DNA of 64,000 nt from Alosa alosa (GCF_017589495.1 NC_063211.1:22210834-22274833), one strand, 5' to 3'; counted from the first letter of the stretch, positions 26,289 through 39,457 are shown. Notes: a model not told the origin generated them from the sequence alone. Made by a program: numbers and translations.

Positions 26289-26569
26289 AACTACATTTCT
26301 CCTCCCAGCTGTCAGAGAGCTTGTTGCTCGAGCCGCCTTACAGCAAAGTAACAGTAGCTGGAGGTAAATCTTTGCACCTCTCTGGAAAAATAGTTTCCTT
26401 AACTCCACATGCATTTTGGGGTTCAAGTCACTACAGCCTTAATTCATCCCACTTTGCTCGTCACTTGAGGACTTGTTAAACGAGACCGTCGACCAAACTC
26501 ACTCCAAGGTAGCGAGCTAGCTACTGTCTGTTGGTGATACAAACCAGAAGCGCAGGTCATGGTGGTCAG
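26289..26569 (+). promoter_or_regulatory. mbnl2: Candidate promoter and untranslated first exon A
   Basis: A strong donor GTCAG|GTAAGC at 26570 closes a possible exon. Upstream lie a ZNF143-like element, ATGCATTTTGGGGTTCAAGT at 26409-26428 (consensus ATGCATTCTGGGA then WTTGTAGT), and an AACTACATTTC-CTCCCAGC stretch at 26289-26309. Both types are common near fish and mammal transcription starts. An ATGGTGGTCAG just before the donor could encode a few residues but is more likely untranslated. Assignment to mbnl2 rests on being the nearest upstream candidate on the same strand; a separate lncRNA or other gene is possible. Confidence 0.35.
26409..26428 (-). promoter_or_regulatory. ZNF143/Staf-like binding site
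   Basis: ATGCATTTTGGGGTTCAAGT closely follows the ZNF143 consensus in reverse orientation, with three or four differences. Such sites mark promoters, here about 140 bp before a good splice donor. Confidence 0.4.
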
Positions 26570-26579
26570 GTAAGCAGGT

Positions 26580-28671
26580 AACGTTAAGTCAGCTAACTGT
26601 TAGCTACCTTTATCATATTTTATGATGGCTCTTCATTAATTATAGCCTGCCTTTGTGGGGAAATTAACTAGAATAGCGAGCTTATTCACATGCGTAAGCA
26701 CTCGCGTGACCAGGTAATGAACTTGGAGTAAAGATGCCAGACTTCGCTACTGTTAGCAGTTAGATAGCTCATACATTTAGCAGCTAAGTTATGCTGACAC
26801 ATAAATTACGTAGAAGGTATCCTCCTAGCTAGCTAGGTATCTATGGATCAGATGCATGCGTGAAATTCATTCTCCGTGCAGGCTAATGTAAGCAATGAAT
26901 TACATTTTCGCCTTGCCCTTAACTTCGTTATGATGACATTTTATCAGCTATGCCATAACGGCAAGTTCTCAGTATACATGATGGGGACAAAAACGTGCTC
27001 CTTGGTGTCGTATTAGTATGTCGTCATTGCTTGAAAATCACGCTGGCAGACTGTGGACTTCACGGGCTAGAACGGTGTATCCCTGGCAATGTTACCTTTT
27101 TATTGTACGTTAACGTTAACATAGCTATGCGGTTGTTCCGCAAGTTAGTGAAAGCGTTCATCTAACATTACTGTGACATCTGTAGCCTAAAAAGAGAACT
27201 ATTCACTTTAAACAATCACTTACACTTAAACAGTCACTTTATGATTAAATTCGATCACATATATGTTTAGCATATTTGATGCATTAGTTAGAAGATGTCC
27301 ATGTGGGCATGTCAGTTTGTGAGATCATGCATAAGCTTTAAGAAATATCCAACTAGCTTTGCAACCACTTATTAGACATTTGTTGCATCATTTGCTGTCA
27401 TCCCCAAGTGTCCGTACCACCGCTCCGTACAAGCAGACTGGGGAAGAGAGATGTCCATGGAGGCATCTAACTTACAGTATTACGATGCACGTCCTTCAGA
27501 TCACTTAGCAACATAGTACTGTCAGAGGTATCAAGACATCTAACTAAAAAATGCTATAACAAGCCAAACAATACTGGTGACTGTAACAACAAAATGTAAC
27601 CAGGTAGAAGTATTGCATAACAATGTGGCAGTAATATTCAGACATTAATAAGCGAACGAGTAGGCTTATTATGGAATTGCTGAGAAGAAATTATGAAATA
27701 GGATGTATGTTAAGATGCTTTGGTAAGTCTTAATAAATCTTAATGCATGGATGACCCAAATAGAAGTTTAATTCCTTTAGGCCTATCTGATATCCAGACA
27801 CTCCTAGTTGTTTACAGAGAGTGGGCCATGCATATTATTATAATGCATACATATATTAAATGTTCTTGCACAATATCTCTCTCCCCATTACAGAGCAAAA
27901 TGAGTTTAATGGATGGGGGGTGGGTTCTACGTGTTCAGGGGTCATATTCTACACAAAGAGATCTCTTGAATCTGATTTGCATCTGAACTTAATTGAGATT
28001 AGATTCAGAGACATCCTCTGGTGTGTTGTCCTCAGCAGTATCCTTGGAAATTACGGACTTGACACATTGTATAATGGAACAATGAAACTATACCTTTTGG
28101 TTGGCTCATCTTTCTCATTCTTTATTTCACTGAATAACTCTTGTTTGTGTTTTTGTTTTTGTGAGAAACAAAGAAAGTGTTTTGTTCTGGTTTGATTAAC
28201 ATGTTGACCAAACCAGAGCGTAATGGTTACTGGCAGGGCTTCTTTGAAGAAACTGAACACTGCAACTTGATATTTAATTAGTCTACAGCTAGCGCTGAGT
28301 AGGCAGAACCTCATGGTCGATTTTGTGATGCTGCTGTTTCACAGCATCTTTCTGTCAATCTTTTAAATTGAACAAATGTGTAAATGATTGCATTACTACA
28401 GAATTAACAAGGTATAGATATTCTTTAAAAACATTGCAACATCTTCTAAGATGGCGGTTTCTTTTAATGCTAGATCATTGTAGAATCAAAACGATTGTAG
28501 AATCATTTTGTGGACAGCCATGTTTAAAGGTGCATTTTAAAATACACAAATAGCCTATGGTAAAAACAAGGATTTGTGTACATTTGTATTTGATGGTTCT
28601 GATTGTGTTGTTAGACAGCAGATCATCAAACAGACAAAGGATGTCATACCGGCTCTCAGGCAGTGGGATTT

Positions 28672-28706
<35 letters not shown>

Positions 28707-29895
28707 TATCCCTGTGGTAGAGCTCTGTCTCTCAGACCTCAGGGGAACTGCTATGTTGTTTGGCTATATTTTCCCTCTTCTTCTCTCCTTTTATTGGGCC
28801 CCTTGCCCGGTTGCAGAACACTGTAGCAGTCTGATGTCAGTGGCAATGATAGACTGAATGTTCACAGTAATTGGGGCCATAACACGTTGTAATAGTTAGA
28901 TTATTATGTTGTTATTGGGTATGTCTATGTTATGATAACATAGCTAGTCTTTCAGTTGAAATGACATGCTGCTGTAATTATACACTGGATAACATAAACT
29001 TCCTCTAGGTGAGCTGCATTGCCTTCTATGGTATGCTTACGTTTGAAATCGGCCCACTGCTATAAATTATGCTCATCCTAAAAGTGTAAGATCACCGCTC
29101 GAACTCTATAGTTAATCTACTGCATCGTGTTTTCTTGGGATGAAGCCAGAGCACCTGGCTATGTCCATGTCAAGGTTGACATTTATTTTTTTAATGCTTC
29201 TGCAGAACCTTATGGGCTGCAGAACTTATTTAGCCTTTTTCTTTAACATGTGGCCATTGCTATTACAATGCTGTCAATGCTGTTTTTTTCCCTTGTGCTG
29301 AAGATGTAAAAATTTCTCTCCTTCTACAGCATTTGCTTTGCATACATTATAGGTGTGTGGATTGATGGTATGTAGTGATGTAAATACTGCCAGACCACAG
29401 TTTCACAAGGATTGAAATGAAGACCAGGGCCTAATTTCTCAAAACTTCTTAACATTTTGTCATTCGCAAGTTACAGTATACCTTAAGCTCTACCTTAATG
29501 TTTTGACATGTTTCCTGAAACATTCTTATCATTTCTGGAAGCTATATGTCCGTAAGATTTATCTGGACTCAAAATGTCATGTTAGTCGCAATACACATGC
29601 ACTTACTGCCAAGGAAGACCGTATACGGCATTACATTTTGTGCTTTATTTAGGCCTAGGCCTAAACATTTGAATCCCTTTAAAACGGGAATCTGTGGGTA
29701 ACATGTTGCCTGCGTTATACTTGGTAACATATTCAATTTTGATTTGCATATTTCTTGTTGATATTTTGAATAACAGTAAATTACACGCCTTTGAGAAAAG
29801 TAAACAACTTTAGTAAGGTATACTCGTAATGTCATCGTAATGCGTTGAGACAATGTTATTGGGAGACCTGATCCTGCTTAGTTCTTTATTAGCCA
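26580..29895. other. Presumed intron or intergenic DNA; no exon recognised
   Basis: Contains the palindromic CGTTAACGTTAAC (27108-27120) and a (TTTA)n array at 28671-28708. No coding similarity was found. The ORF at 27860-28195 has no known motif. Confidence 0.45.
28671..28708. repeat. (TTTA)n microsatellite
   Basis: About nine TTTA units without interruption. Confidence 0.95.
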
Positions 29896-30295
29896 TAGCC
29901 TGGCTAACACCAGACTGCTTCTCAACGGAGATTGAGATTGGATCTGAGGACCGTTCATCCACTTCTGATTCAAAGGGGCATAACCAGCAGTGAAATGAAA
30001 TTGGTACATTGAACTCTTACCAAAGTTTTTCGGAAGAATAACAAACATATCTTTCTTGTGAATGAAGGTTTTAAATGCAGTTGTTAACTCAATTTCATAT
30101 AAAATACAACCGCACTGCTAACTGCACTCCTTTGTCTGTCATCATATAAATGCAAACCATGCTGGATAAGCGCTTATAATTGGTTCCTTGGTTTTTGGTG
30201 ATTTTAAAAATCAGATTCAATGGGAAGGTCTCCAGACAGAACGACAGAGCAAATTCAGATTGAGATAACAGGTTCGTCTGGGTTCACCTTGGCTA
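29896..30295. mobile_element. hAT-like MITE, copy 2
   Basis: Starts with TAGCCTGGCTAACACCAGAC and ends with GTCTGGGTTCACCTTGGCTA, an imperfect 20-bp terminal inverted repeat. It is 400 bp, non-coding, and shares internal blocks with the nested copy at 13253-13550. I could not identify an 8-bp target duplication. Confidence 0.65.
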
Positions 30296-30299
30296 GTTG

Positions 30300-31680
30300 T
30301 GAACACCATTATGGCAGAATTCACCCACACATCATCATGTTTCTCGTCAGATAAGTGACTAATGGATGTCTAATTTGGAGATGAGAAATGTAGCCAAAGT
30401 AATCCTTTGCTGGGCCCTCATTTGGTGAAGGGTCAGCCAGGACGTGAGTTTGGGTGTGGATAGCTTGAAGGAAGGAAGTAACGCCTAGATGTTTTGTTCT
30501 GGAGGCAACACTGTTTTCTTCCTGTTGGAGACTTCTTTTGCTTTGTGCCACATTGAGAACATGATCTCACAGGCATATGGACTAGATGACTGCATTGTTG
30601 TGGAGTGATATGGGCACATACTGTAGAAATCAATCCAACATTTGACGTTTGCTTGTTAAGGTTATTCATTGAATAGCAGTCGTACTGCAGTGATGTTAAA
30701 TGACCTTTTGAGTGATGTGATGTGACCACACTTTGTCGTACAGTTTTGAGCAAGAAAAACTTTCGCTAATAAAATATTGATATGTCCGTACTGTTGAATT
30801 GTCTGGTGAGTGCCCACCTTGTATGATGACGAGCTGATCTTTTTTGACAGAGGTAGGTGGGAAAAAAAAACCCAAATGGTCCGTTCACCCAGTGAAAGGC
30901 TTTAAGCTCTGAAGCTGGCCTGAGGGGTTATTAGGGTTAGTTCAGCAGCTGCCTGGTCAGAGCACGTCTTGCCCCATTGATGTTTGACCAGTGTGTGTCG
31001 TTTTAATGTTCGGCCGCCGTCGCCTTTGTAAAAGCTCTCGGCGCTGTCACATAATTGCTGTCCACTCACGGGAACGAGGGCCCGAAGCGCCAGAGACAAC
31101 AGCTGTTCTATTGATTCCAGTGGAAGCATCGTGAACAGGGCTCTGACTCATCACTTCTGCATCACTGCTGCATCCCCATCCCAAACCCCCTCCCCAGCCA
31201 CCCCCACCTCCCACCTCACGTGATGCTGGAGAGGGTTTACCGGCAGTAAGGTAGGGAGGAAGCCGTCTCCTTGCTGCTGTCTCCCCATTTTCATGGTTAC
31301 GACTACCGGTATATGTAAAGAGTCCAGAGGGCTGAAAAGAACAGAGGGCAATTGATTAGATTCTAATATCTTCTAAAACTGGCTTTAACTTTTTGCTCAA
31401 AATTCTGATAATGTTCCGATATATTCTTAAAACATTTGATTAAACTTTTTGTAATGTTCCCGGTTTAGAGATTTATTTTTCACTTTTTCCTCCTACATTT
31501 TCTAGTTCGAACCTTCCTGAATAGTTGAGGAAAAGTAAATAAAGCCAATGCTGCTGAGAGGAGCATGGGGAAATACCTTCAAGATCAGTGAAGTAAAGGC
31601 AGGGTTGTCATCACAATCTGTAAGGTCAGTCTGCTTGTCTGCAACTCTGCACCTAACAGTAAAACCACAGAGAGGCAATC
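30300..31680. other. Presumed non-coding stretch; a CpG-richer block near 31000-31110
   Basis: The block with GTTCGGCCGCCGTCGCC and CTCTCGGCGCTGTCAC stands out against AT-rich surroundings and might be a conserved regulatory element. No coding similarity was seen. Confidence 0.35.
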
Positions 31681-31685
31681 TGCAT

Positions 31686-32024
31686 TGCTATTGGCTAGAC
31701 CACAGGGGAGGGACTTAGCTGGAGGTGGGTGGGCAGGAAGGGGTTGGTCGTAGCAGAGGGGGTGCGGAGGGGAGGGGGCCGGTGGGAGGGAGAGGGCCTG
31801 GCTGGAAATGTTTGAGCCCGAGAGTTGAGCAGCAGATCGGCCACTCGTGTTTCCTGCGCTGTTGCTGCTGCGAGAGAAAATCCTAGGCATGGGCCTCCGG
31901 CACTCGACTCCACGGGGGGAATGACAACAGCTCACGCAGTCGCTAGCTGAGACGGGAGGAGTCCGATCGCCACACCAGGTGCCTCTTGAAGGGAAAGGGG
32001 CAGGAAAAGAAAACAGAGGGGGGA

Positions 32025-32056
<32 letters not shown>

Positions 32057-32430
32057 CAGAGTGTGTGTGTCTGCGCGCGCGTGTGTGTATATGTGTGTGA
32101 GAGAGAGAGAGACGGAGAGGCAGTGCGGAACACCACATTGAGGTGGGAGGAGGATAGATTCTCCGATTCGTTTTTTTCCATTCTTCAGTTCTCTTGAAAA
32201 GGGAAAAAAAATAGGGAATTGTGCTGCAGTATGGTGCATACCATCTGGGGTGTGGTGGTGGAGCTTGGTGTGGGTGCTGGGAGGAAGTGGGAGGAAAGGA
32301 GAGGACGAGAGAGAAAAACAGAGAGAGAGAGAGAGAGAGAGCGAGAGAATAGAACAGAGTGAGGTCAGCTCTTGCCGGCACTGTAAAACTCGAGACTGTT
32401 CTGGTGGTGGGAAACTGCAGCAGTACAGCA
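31686..32430 (+). promoter_or_regulatory. mbnl2: Candidate promoter and untranslated first exon B of mbnl2
   Basis: An inverted CCAAT box (CTATTGGCTAG, 31687-31697) is followed by a GC-richer, CpG-bearing stretch (31825-31990). Next come purine-rich GA tracts (32027-32060, 32098-32120, 32318-32348), and the segment ends at AGCA|GTAAGT, a near-ideal donor at 32431. This is the best candidate for the main mbnl2 leader exon, spliced to the acceptor at 39751. The transcription start is not visible in the sequence, and the ORFs here are low-complexity Ser/Leu artefacts. Confidence 0.4.
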
Positions 32431-34379
32431 GTAAGTGCCTTCTCTCCTCTCCTGTCTGTTCAGCGCCTCTTATAGATTTGTCTGCTGCTCTGTCAGCTGC
32501 TCTGTTCATAGAAGAAAATAGATGTTAAGTTTCCTGTCAGTTGGATTTCAGTTGAGCTGTGCTCACTTATTTCCTGAGATATGAGAGTTAGTTGTAGAAC
32601 AGGGAATGGTCTTACACTTTCTGTGTGAAATAAATAGCATGTGGGCCTTTTTCTTTGTTTTATTTTCATTTGTATGTGAAAGTGGATCACTTGACAAGGG
32701 TGTGACTGTCAGACCGGACTTTCACCTAATTCGCGGACAAATTGTTTCAGTTACAATTGGTTTGATAGATTGCGACTCATAGGGAATATTGAACAGTTTT
32801 ATTTTGCCCTAGTTTTGAAAGCTTTGAGGGCGATTAGAGCTCTGATGTGAATAAGTCCCCTGCTCTGTAATTAGCAAGTGCTTCATGCAGTCTTAATGAG
32901 TAACATATCTTGTATAATCCCTCTGAAGTGGAAGCCCTGACCACTGCCTCTCTCCGAAAGCATCAGTGCTAGTAGCCCTTGAAAGCACCGGATGCGTAGA
33001 CCTGTGCAGCCCCTATGGCAATCGCAGGAAATGGGCCAGGCCTTTGTCAAACAGTTACCAAAAATGAGGAGAATTTTTTAAAAAGATATACATATATATC
33101 ATTTTAAAATATTTTTTTATTTTCATCCTTTGTTATGAAAAGCTGACACTGCCCTTCCTACCTCTTTGAGAGAAACAAAGCTTGGGGAAAAAGCATAGCA
33201 AGAAACCAAATACTCTTTATTAGTGAAGGTGTGTGAACAAGCGCATAATCGATTGTGAAGCGCAATAAAGACTTAAAAGTCATTAGCCCTGGATACTCTA
33301 AAGGTTTGGATCACGACAGACGTTTGTGTGCAGTGTTTCCACCTCAGCACGGGGTGTTCATGCCAGCCTTTAACGGGTCGTTTTACAAAAGAAACAGCCT
33401 ACAGTTTTGGATCTCAGCATGTAGCCTGATTATCAACTGTTTTAAAAATGTGTCCTGCCCAAGCTGGTTGTAAGAGCTTTTTGCTGGAAATGGAGTTGAA
33501 TGAATGCAACCTTTTCTGACCACGGCGACTTATTAACATCTCAGTCTGTCAGCCGATAGATATACCATGCTATGGTACATGTTTCATTATAGGCTATACA
33601 TGAGTCTCAGAATACACAGGACTACAGCGGCTAACTAGGCATTACTAAATGTCCATCCAGCTATAAATAAACAGGCTGGATGATCTGATGGAGAAATGCA
33701 GACTTAGTGGTCTGAAGATAATAGCTTGGGTCACCGAGTTTCAGTCTGACAGTAAGGCTATTATAACCTAACCTTTTGCTGACTCTGTAAAATGAGGACT
33801 TGCCTGGGCAATAGCCTGGCTTATTCCACTAGCCCTCTTCACTTAGCATGTCACTCGTCACCTTCTGTGATAATAAATGTGTGGACATAGTGAATGAGAT
33901 GAACTTCATATTTGCTAACCCCTTCAGTGAGTTTACAGACTCCCAGGGAAGTTTTGGAGCTGTACGTTTCTCACGACCATTTGGATAGAACGCATTTATT
34001 CATTTTGGTTAACTCAAATAGTTTGTCTGCTTTGTATCTCTGAGATTTTCTTGTGTTTCATTAAAAGTAGCCTGAATCGTTGATTGTATGGGATCCTCCA
34101 TGGCGTTGAAAGCATGCTTAATTGCCTCACAGTTATTTATTATATCATCCAATTATTTTAACGAGTGTACAGTTTCTCACTACCAGCTATTAGCAGGGTA
34201 ATGAAATGTGTTCCCTTTCAAGCAGCCTGGAGAGAAGGGAAAAACACCTGTAGGCCTGTAGTCTAATTCCAGAAATTTCCATCTATTCAGAGTTTGGAAA
34301 TACTCATTTGTAAAGTTAGCTCCCCCTCTTTTTCTCCAACGGAAACATGGCTCTCTTTCTTTCCTGTTGCTCATGCAGT

Positions 34380-34409
34380 GTGTATGTGTGTGTGTGTGTG
34401 TGTGTGTGT
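34380..34409. repeat. (GT)n microsatellite
   Basis: About 30 bp of GT with one TATG interruption at its start. Confidence 0.9.
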
Positions 34410-35037
34410 TTAGTGGAGTGGCATGGCTGGATGGCCACTGACTTAATATGCTGCTTTTATCAAGCCTTCCATCCCGTTTTGCATCCTGCTTTCACCCCAG
34501 CTTGGTATTCTGGAAGTCTTGTGTCCCACTTGGGGTTTCGAGATGCCTAGATAATTGGATAAACTTCTCCACTTCCCTGTTTGAATTCCTATCAGAAGAG
34601 AAGTGGAGTTGTCTACCCTCTGAACTGTTTTTGACGGAAGAACCATGAAAAACAAGGAAGACGTGGTGCCCCAATGAGTTGGACTGTGCTCAGTGATCAG
34701 GGTTACCCTAATCCTAGAGGGGCCAAAGCCATTGGCCATTGGGGTTCACTGTCGTGGCATTGGACTGAACCTGTCCCTTTGAGGAAGGCAGTCTTTTAGA
34801 AGTGGGCTCTTTTGGTGCTCTTGAGAATCAGTGGCGGGTTCAGAGTTTCTGATCCTTTATTTCACAGACCCCTTCGTGAGGGCAGAAAAAACAAGTGTGT
34901 TTATAAATGGCTTGGAATTAAAATTTCATAATCCCTGAGGCTGAGGCTTCCCAGCCATAATCAGTCAAATATGTCACCCTGATTAATCATGCATAGTGTC
35001 TCTGCCTACATGTATTTATCCCTTATGATGTGATTCC

Positions 35038-35098
35038 TCTCTCTCTCTCTCTCTCTCTCCCTCTCTCTTTTTCTCTCTCTCTCCCTCTCTACCTCTAC
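35038..35098. repeat. (CT)n microsatellite
   Basis: About 60 bp of CT with short C and T interruptions. Confidence 0.9.
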
Positions 35099-37718
35099 CT
35101 CCCGAGCAAGAGTGAGCGGGACTGATTGTAATGTGATGACCATTTGGCTCTCTCTCCCCTCCAGAAACCATAGCTTCATCTGTGGGAGGGGCGAAGCAAA
35201 GGGGTGCTCTGTTGTCGCTAACTAATCTCCTCAGGTCACCGCAAGGGTGCCGGAGCCACCTTCCTACCTGCACACCATCTGTCCTCTCGCACCAGCCTCT
35301 GTCTTGGAGGTGTGATCCTCATGCTTTGTGTTTTTGGATGGGAGTGAGGGAGGGAGCATGCTTGGGTGGTTGCCTGTTGGTTTGCTTCCAGCAGCACCAC
35401 CACCAGTGACCCAAGGTCTAACCCGATGTCCTTGACATTTGCAGGAGAGGTCTAATAGAAGGTTAGGAGTAGTAATTGTGCTGTATGCATGCAGGCATTG
35501 CATCTGATATTATCATTCTTCCACCTAGAAATGACTACTTTTGGTTTGGACTCCTACCTCCATCAGTGGGTGTTCCTACAGGAAGTCTGTGCTTATTTGA
35601 ATTGTTGGACATGCCAACAGTTTGGTGAAGGTTTTTGTTTTAATAAAAGAAATATCTCTGTAGTAGAGATTGTTTTATTTAACATTATCTTGGTTTAATG
35701 TTTGGTTTTATTTGGAAGTGTGGTGTCTTTATTGGACTCAGCACATATATACAATTATTGCATTAGTTCTAAATCTGAATTAGTTAAATCTAAATCGCGT
35801 TAGTTCTGAATCTACATTTTCTTGTGTTTGATGAATCAAGCGTGGTCTTTGAAATACCCCCACACTGTCACTCACTTCGAAAAGTAGACCATCAGTCTCA
35901 TTTTTCTTCCATGCTCTAAAAATAAAAGGGGACTAATTGTAAAAGGTCACGTCTGACACGATTCTTACCTGATTTCCTTCCGAGCAGTTGACACTCCCAA
36001 AGGGAAGACTCTGAAATTAAAGTCCCACCGTTGAGACTTTACGCTCTGTGATGGTGAGACATCGGTTGAATTTGATTTCATAATATAGACGAGCATTCCG
36101 AGGTTTGTGTTGGGATTTAGAATATTTGTATTTGTATGTATTTGTGCAGCAGTACTGGTACTCTAAATGGTTTTCTTATCAGGTTAAGTATCCAGGTCAG
36201 TATCATGAGTCTTGACGTCTGTCAGCTGCGACAGCCTGATATGTACTGAGTTAACGGATGGTCTTTTTTACGGCCGAGATAAAGAGTGATATGTCTTTTG
36301 AAAGCAAACACAGAGTAGTTTGAGAGCGTAGTCATAGTTCAGTGTTTCGAACATCCATCATGTTGTAGTTACATTTCTAAAGCAATAGCAGTCATTTATT
36401 TTCCAGACCACTACCTACCCTGAGTTCTCTCTACTGAGAGAGGGCTACTCACAGTCATGTGCCAGCATGAAGTCATCCCAGTTGACCATTACTGTGAATC
36501 ATTTGGGTGGAGCCCATGAAGACTCTCAACCCAGTCTGCCCAGTTAGAGATTGCCATATCCCTGCTTTGATATCTCAGAACTTTGAGGCAACGCGTCAGC
36601 ACACTTGAGCACCCACAAATCCGCAAAAAAGAATGACCTCACCCCTATCATGCTAGCATTTGTAATTCATTTGATATAGACATTGGCTACTTGGTTGAGT
36701 TGTCTAGTTGGGGGCTTTCTCGAGAGGAATCTCAGTCCAGCTGGCTTTTCTTTAAGCCCGGTGGCTGTAGCCGTGCAATCCCTGGAGGGGCTAAACACTT
36801 GCTGCGTGGGATAGCTGGCATGCCTCATCTACATGATGACTCAGCACGTTGGAGGGAGGCCCTTCGCAGTTCCCCGCGGACTCCCTAAACCTTACGATTG
36901 ACCTCTCGTCGAAGCGGAGATCTAAATCTTGCGCAGTCAAAAGTGCAAAGCAGGGGGATATTGAAAACTTCTCTCGCTCTGTGTGATTTAGAAAATGACA
37001 GCAAGCCACTGAGATTGTCTTAATTTGCTACAGTATGTGCTGCATTATGCACAAGTAGCAGCAGAATATTCTGTCTCATGTTCTGGTGTACAAGATGTTC
37101 AAGGTCTTCCTTTGGCCTCTGATATTGTGAAGGAGGTTGCGAGGCAGACTTGGGGTATACGTTTCCTTTGAAACTCTTGCTTAAGTAAATACCATGTATG
37201 TGTAGGCTGTAGTCATAACACCCAAGACAGACATTTTGTCTCTGTTCCTCTCTTGTGAATCAGCTCTGAGACTTAGCCTAAATGCTGGGTAGGTCTAGCC
37301 TATATTTAGAACAAAACAGTCATATCAGGAGACTGGTTTAAATTATGCCTCTTGTGTGTGTGTTTCTTCTCGTTCATCGCCTCTCTCCATCTAGCCTATT
37401 TGAAGTCACAGTCATATTCATTCGTATTTGCATTTCAGAGTAGTCTGATGCTCAGCATTTTCCACGGTCTAGATGTTTGCCTGTTGCCTGTCTGTTGCCA
37501 AATTAAACATTAGAAACTGTTGTCATGTGAACCCTAAGTCCTTGGGATAAATGGATGCAATGCAATGTTGGAGGAGTATTAATAAATGAAGCTGCAGCCT
37601 TGTAGAAGCATTGATGAGTTCATAATATAACACAGGCTAGTATTTCTAATAAAAACTCTGACATTCATGTTAAATCTGATCAGTCAGTTCTAAATAAGAT
37701 ATTCCTACAGGTATGTAA

Positions 37719-37928
37719 CAGTGTTTCCCATACATTGACTTATTTGTGGCGGCCCACCACAATATCAACATTGACCACCACACAATGATTTTCCAGGTTG
37801 GTACTAAATTGTGCTTAAATCTGGTTAGCATCATAACCACACTGTGCTAATTGTTAAAAACTGTTGTATTCAAGTTAATTCTGCAAACCAACCACCACAA
37901 ATGGAATTCAATTCTGTGGGAAACACTG
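37719..37928. mobile_element. hAT-like MITE with CAGTGTTTCCCA ends
   Basis: A 12-bp perfect terminal inverted repeat, CAGTGTTTCCCA on the left and TGGGAAACACTG on the right, encloses 210 bp of non-coding sequence with GTGGCGGCCCACCACAA near the left end. This is a frequent fish MITE type. A clean 8-bp target duplication was not found. Confidence 0.75.
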
Positions 37929-38850
37929 TGTAATTATTATGTTTGCTGCAGAATGTTTTGAAGAGTTTATATTTAATTCATGTCATAATTTATCTCATAA
38001 TGTGATTAAGTTGGAATGTTAATTGTTAGAAATCAGCTTGTTAGAACGTTCTCTGACAATATATGTGATGGATTTGTGTTCTTATGAACACATTCGTAAG
38101 CTGTGCGCCACATAGTGAAAAAGAGACCCTTAGCAATAAGAGTTGAAAACCAAAGTGGCAATTAAAAAACTTCCAAGTCCAACCCTGCATTTTCATAATG
38201 AAGTCTAATGATCAGGGACATCAGAGGTCAAAAGCCATGAAGTCTTATGACTTGAGATGTGAGACTTGACCTGTCCTCTTGCAGCATCAGCAGTAACAGA
38301 GACAGATGAGAAGTCGAGGGCACCCCATAAAATTTGTGCAACATTTGCAACTCATTTGCCTGTCTCTGGATGCTATCTGTGAAACAGACTGCGTCGTTTC
38401 AGGGCAAACAGTAGTTGTTGTCCTTACCCGACGTTGTTTTCCATGTGTGTGCGTATGGAGTAGTGTAGGTTAGTGGTGTGTGGTGGAGGGGGGCATGTAT
38501 CCATCATTAAACAGCAAAGAGAATCTTAAACAACAGCTGCAGTTTTTTTTACAACCCTGCCTTCCCCGTCTGACCGCCCAACCCCCACCTCTTTATCTAT
38601 CTCCCTCTCTCTCTTTCCCTCCCTCTCTCTCTCTTTCCCTCTCTCTTCTGCTTTTGCTCTCACTGTCTCTCCCTCGCCCTCAGTTTGCGCAAGAAAATAT
38701 TTCCAGATGTTGCCCCTGGAAAATGCTTCCTGTTCGGCAGCCGTGGCTCGAGAGACGTTTTTAAAGGCATGCCAAGGATTGGCACTAGCTTGTTCCAGGG
38801 CTAGCAACAGTAGTTATAACCCCCCCTTCCCTTACTGTCTACCTCTCTCG

Positions 38851-38883
<33 letters not shown>

Positions 38884-38899
38884 ACTCCCTCTCTCCGTC

Positions 38900-39150
38900 C
38901 CTCTGACGTGTGAAGGGGGCTATAGAAGTTGACACAAATTCTCCCCGTGAATTTAATGCCGTCCTTAGGCAGTCTGTGGCGGAGCGTATCGCTGGAGCTG
39001 GTTGCGTCGCGTCAGATCGGGCTGGACGGTGTAATTGTGTTTGGCACACGCATCTGTCTCGGCCCTTCTCTGGCTGTTGGACGACTGCCCGGAATGTTGC
39101 TGCGCTGCGTGATTTCCATTGGTCCACCCCGTCCCATTATGCATTAGTCG
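38900..39150. promoter_or_regulatory. mbnl2: CpG-rich segment upstream of the first coding exon
   Basis: CpG dinucleotides cluster here (for example GTTGCGTCGCGTCAGATCGG around 39000) in otherwise CpG-poor DNA. An inverted CCAAT (CCATTGGTCC) lies at about 39115-39124. It ends some 600 bp before the exon starting at 39752, so it could be an alternative mbnl2 promoter. The 38910-39371 ORF shows no protein similarity I recognise. Confidence 0.35.
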
Positions 39151-39454
39151 ATGGGGTTGGGAAGGGGGGGGTGCTGGGGGAGATGGGCACAGGGTTTAGA
39201 AAGGGCAGAGACGGGTGGAGGGGGCATGCTGTGCCTCCCACACACTGTGCTTTAACTGTCCACTGGGAACCCGTTGGGACCTCTCTCCATTTCCTGTCCA
39301 GCAGAATTTATGATTTCCCATCACCCATGTTTGACTTGACAGGGGTTAGGACATTTAAGCTACGGTTATAATTAGCTATGTATACTGTAGAATATACAGT
39401 AAGTCAGACATAGGGCAGCTATAAGATGCAGATAGACAGTAGGCTACACTATAG

Positions 39455-39457
<3 letters not shown>

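Noticed and set aside
31585..32509. Overlapping minus-strand ORFs of 149-198 residues rich in Ser/Leu/Pro
   Set aside because: Produced by CT/GA tracts; no domain. The plus strand fits an untranslated exon better.
37719..37928. 8-bp target duplication for the CAGTGTTTCCCA MITE
   Set aside because: The flanks (GTATGTAA and TGTAATTA) share only a shifted TGTAA, so no true duplication is claimed.
38910..39371. A 153-residue plus-strand ORF
   Set aside because: Lies in the CpG-rich patch, has no recognised similarity, and its length is explained by local GC content.
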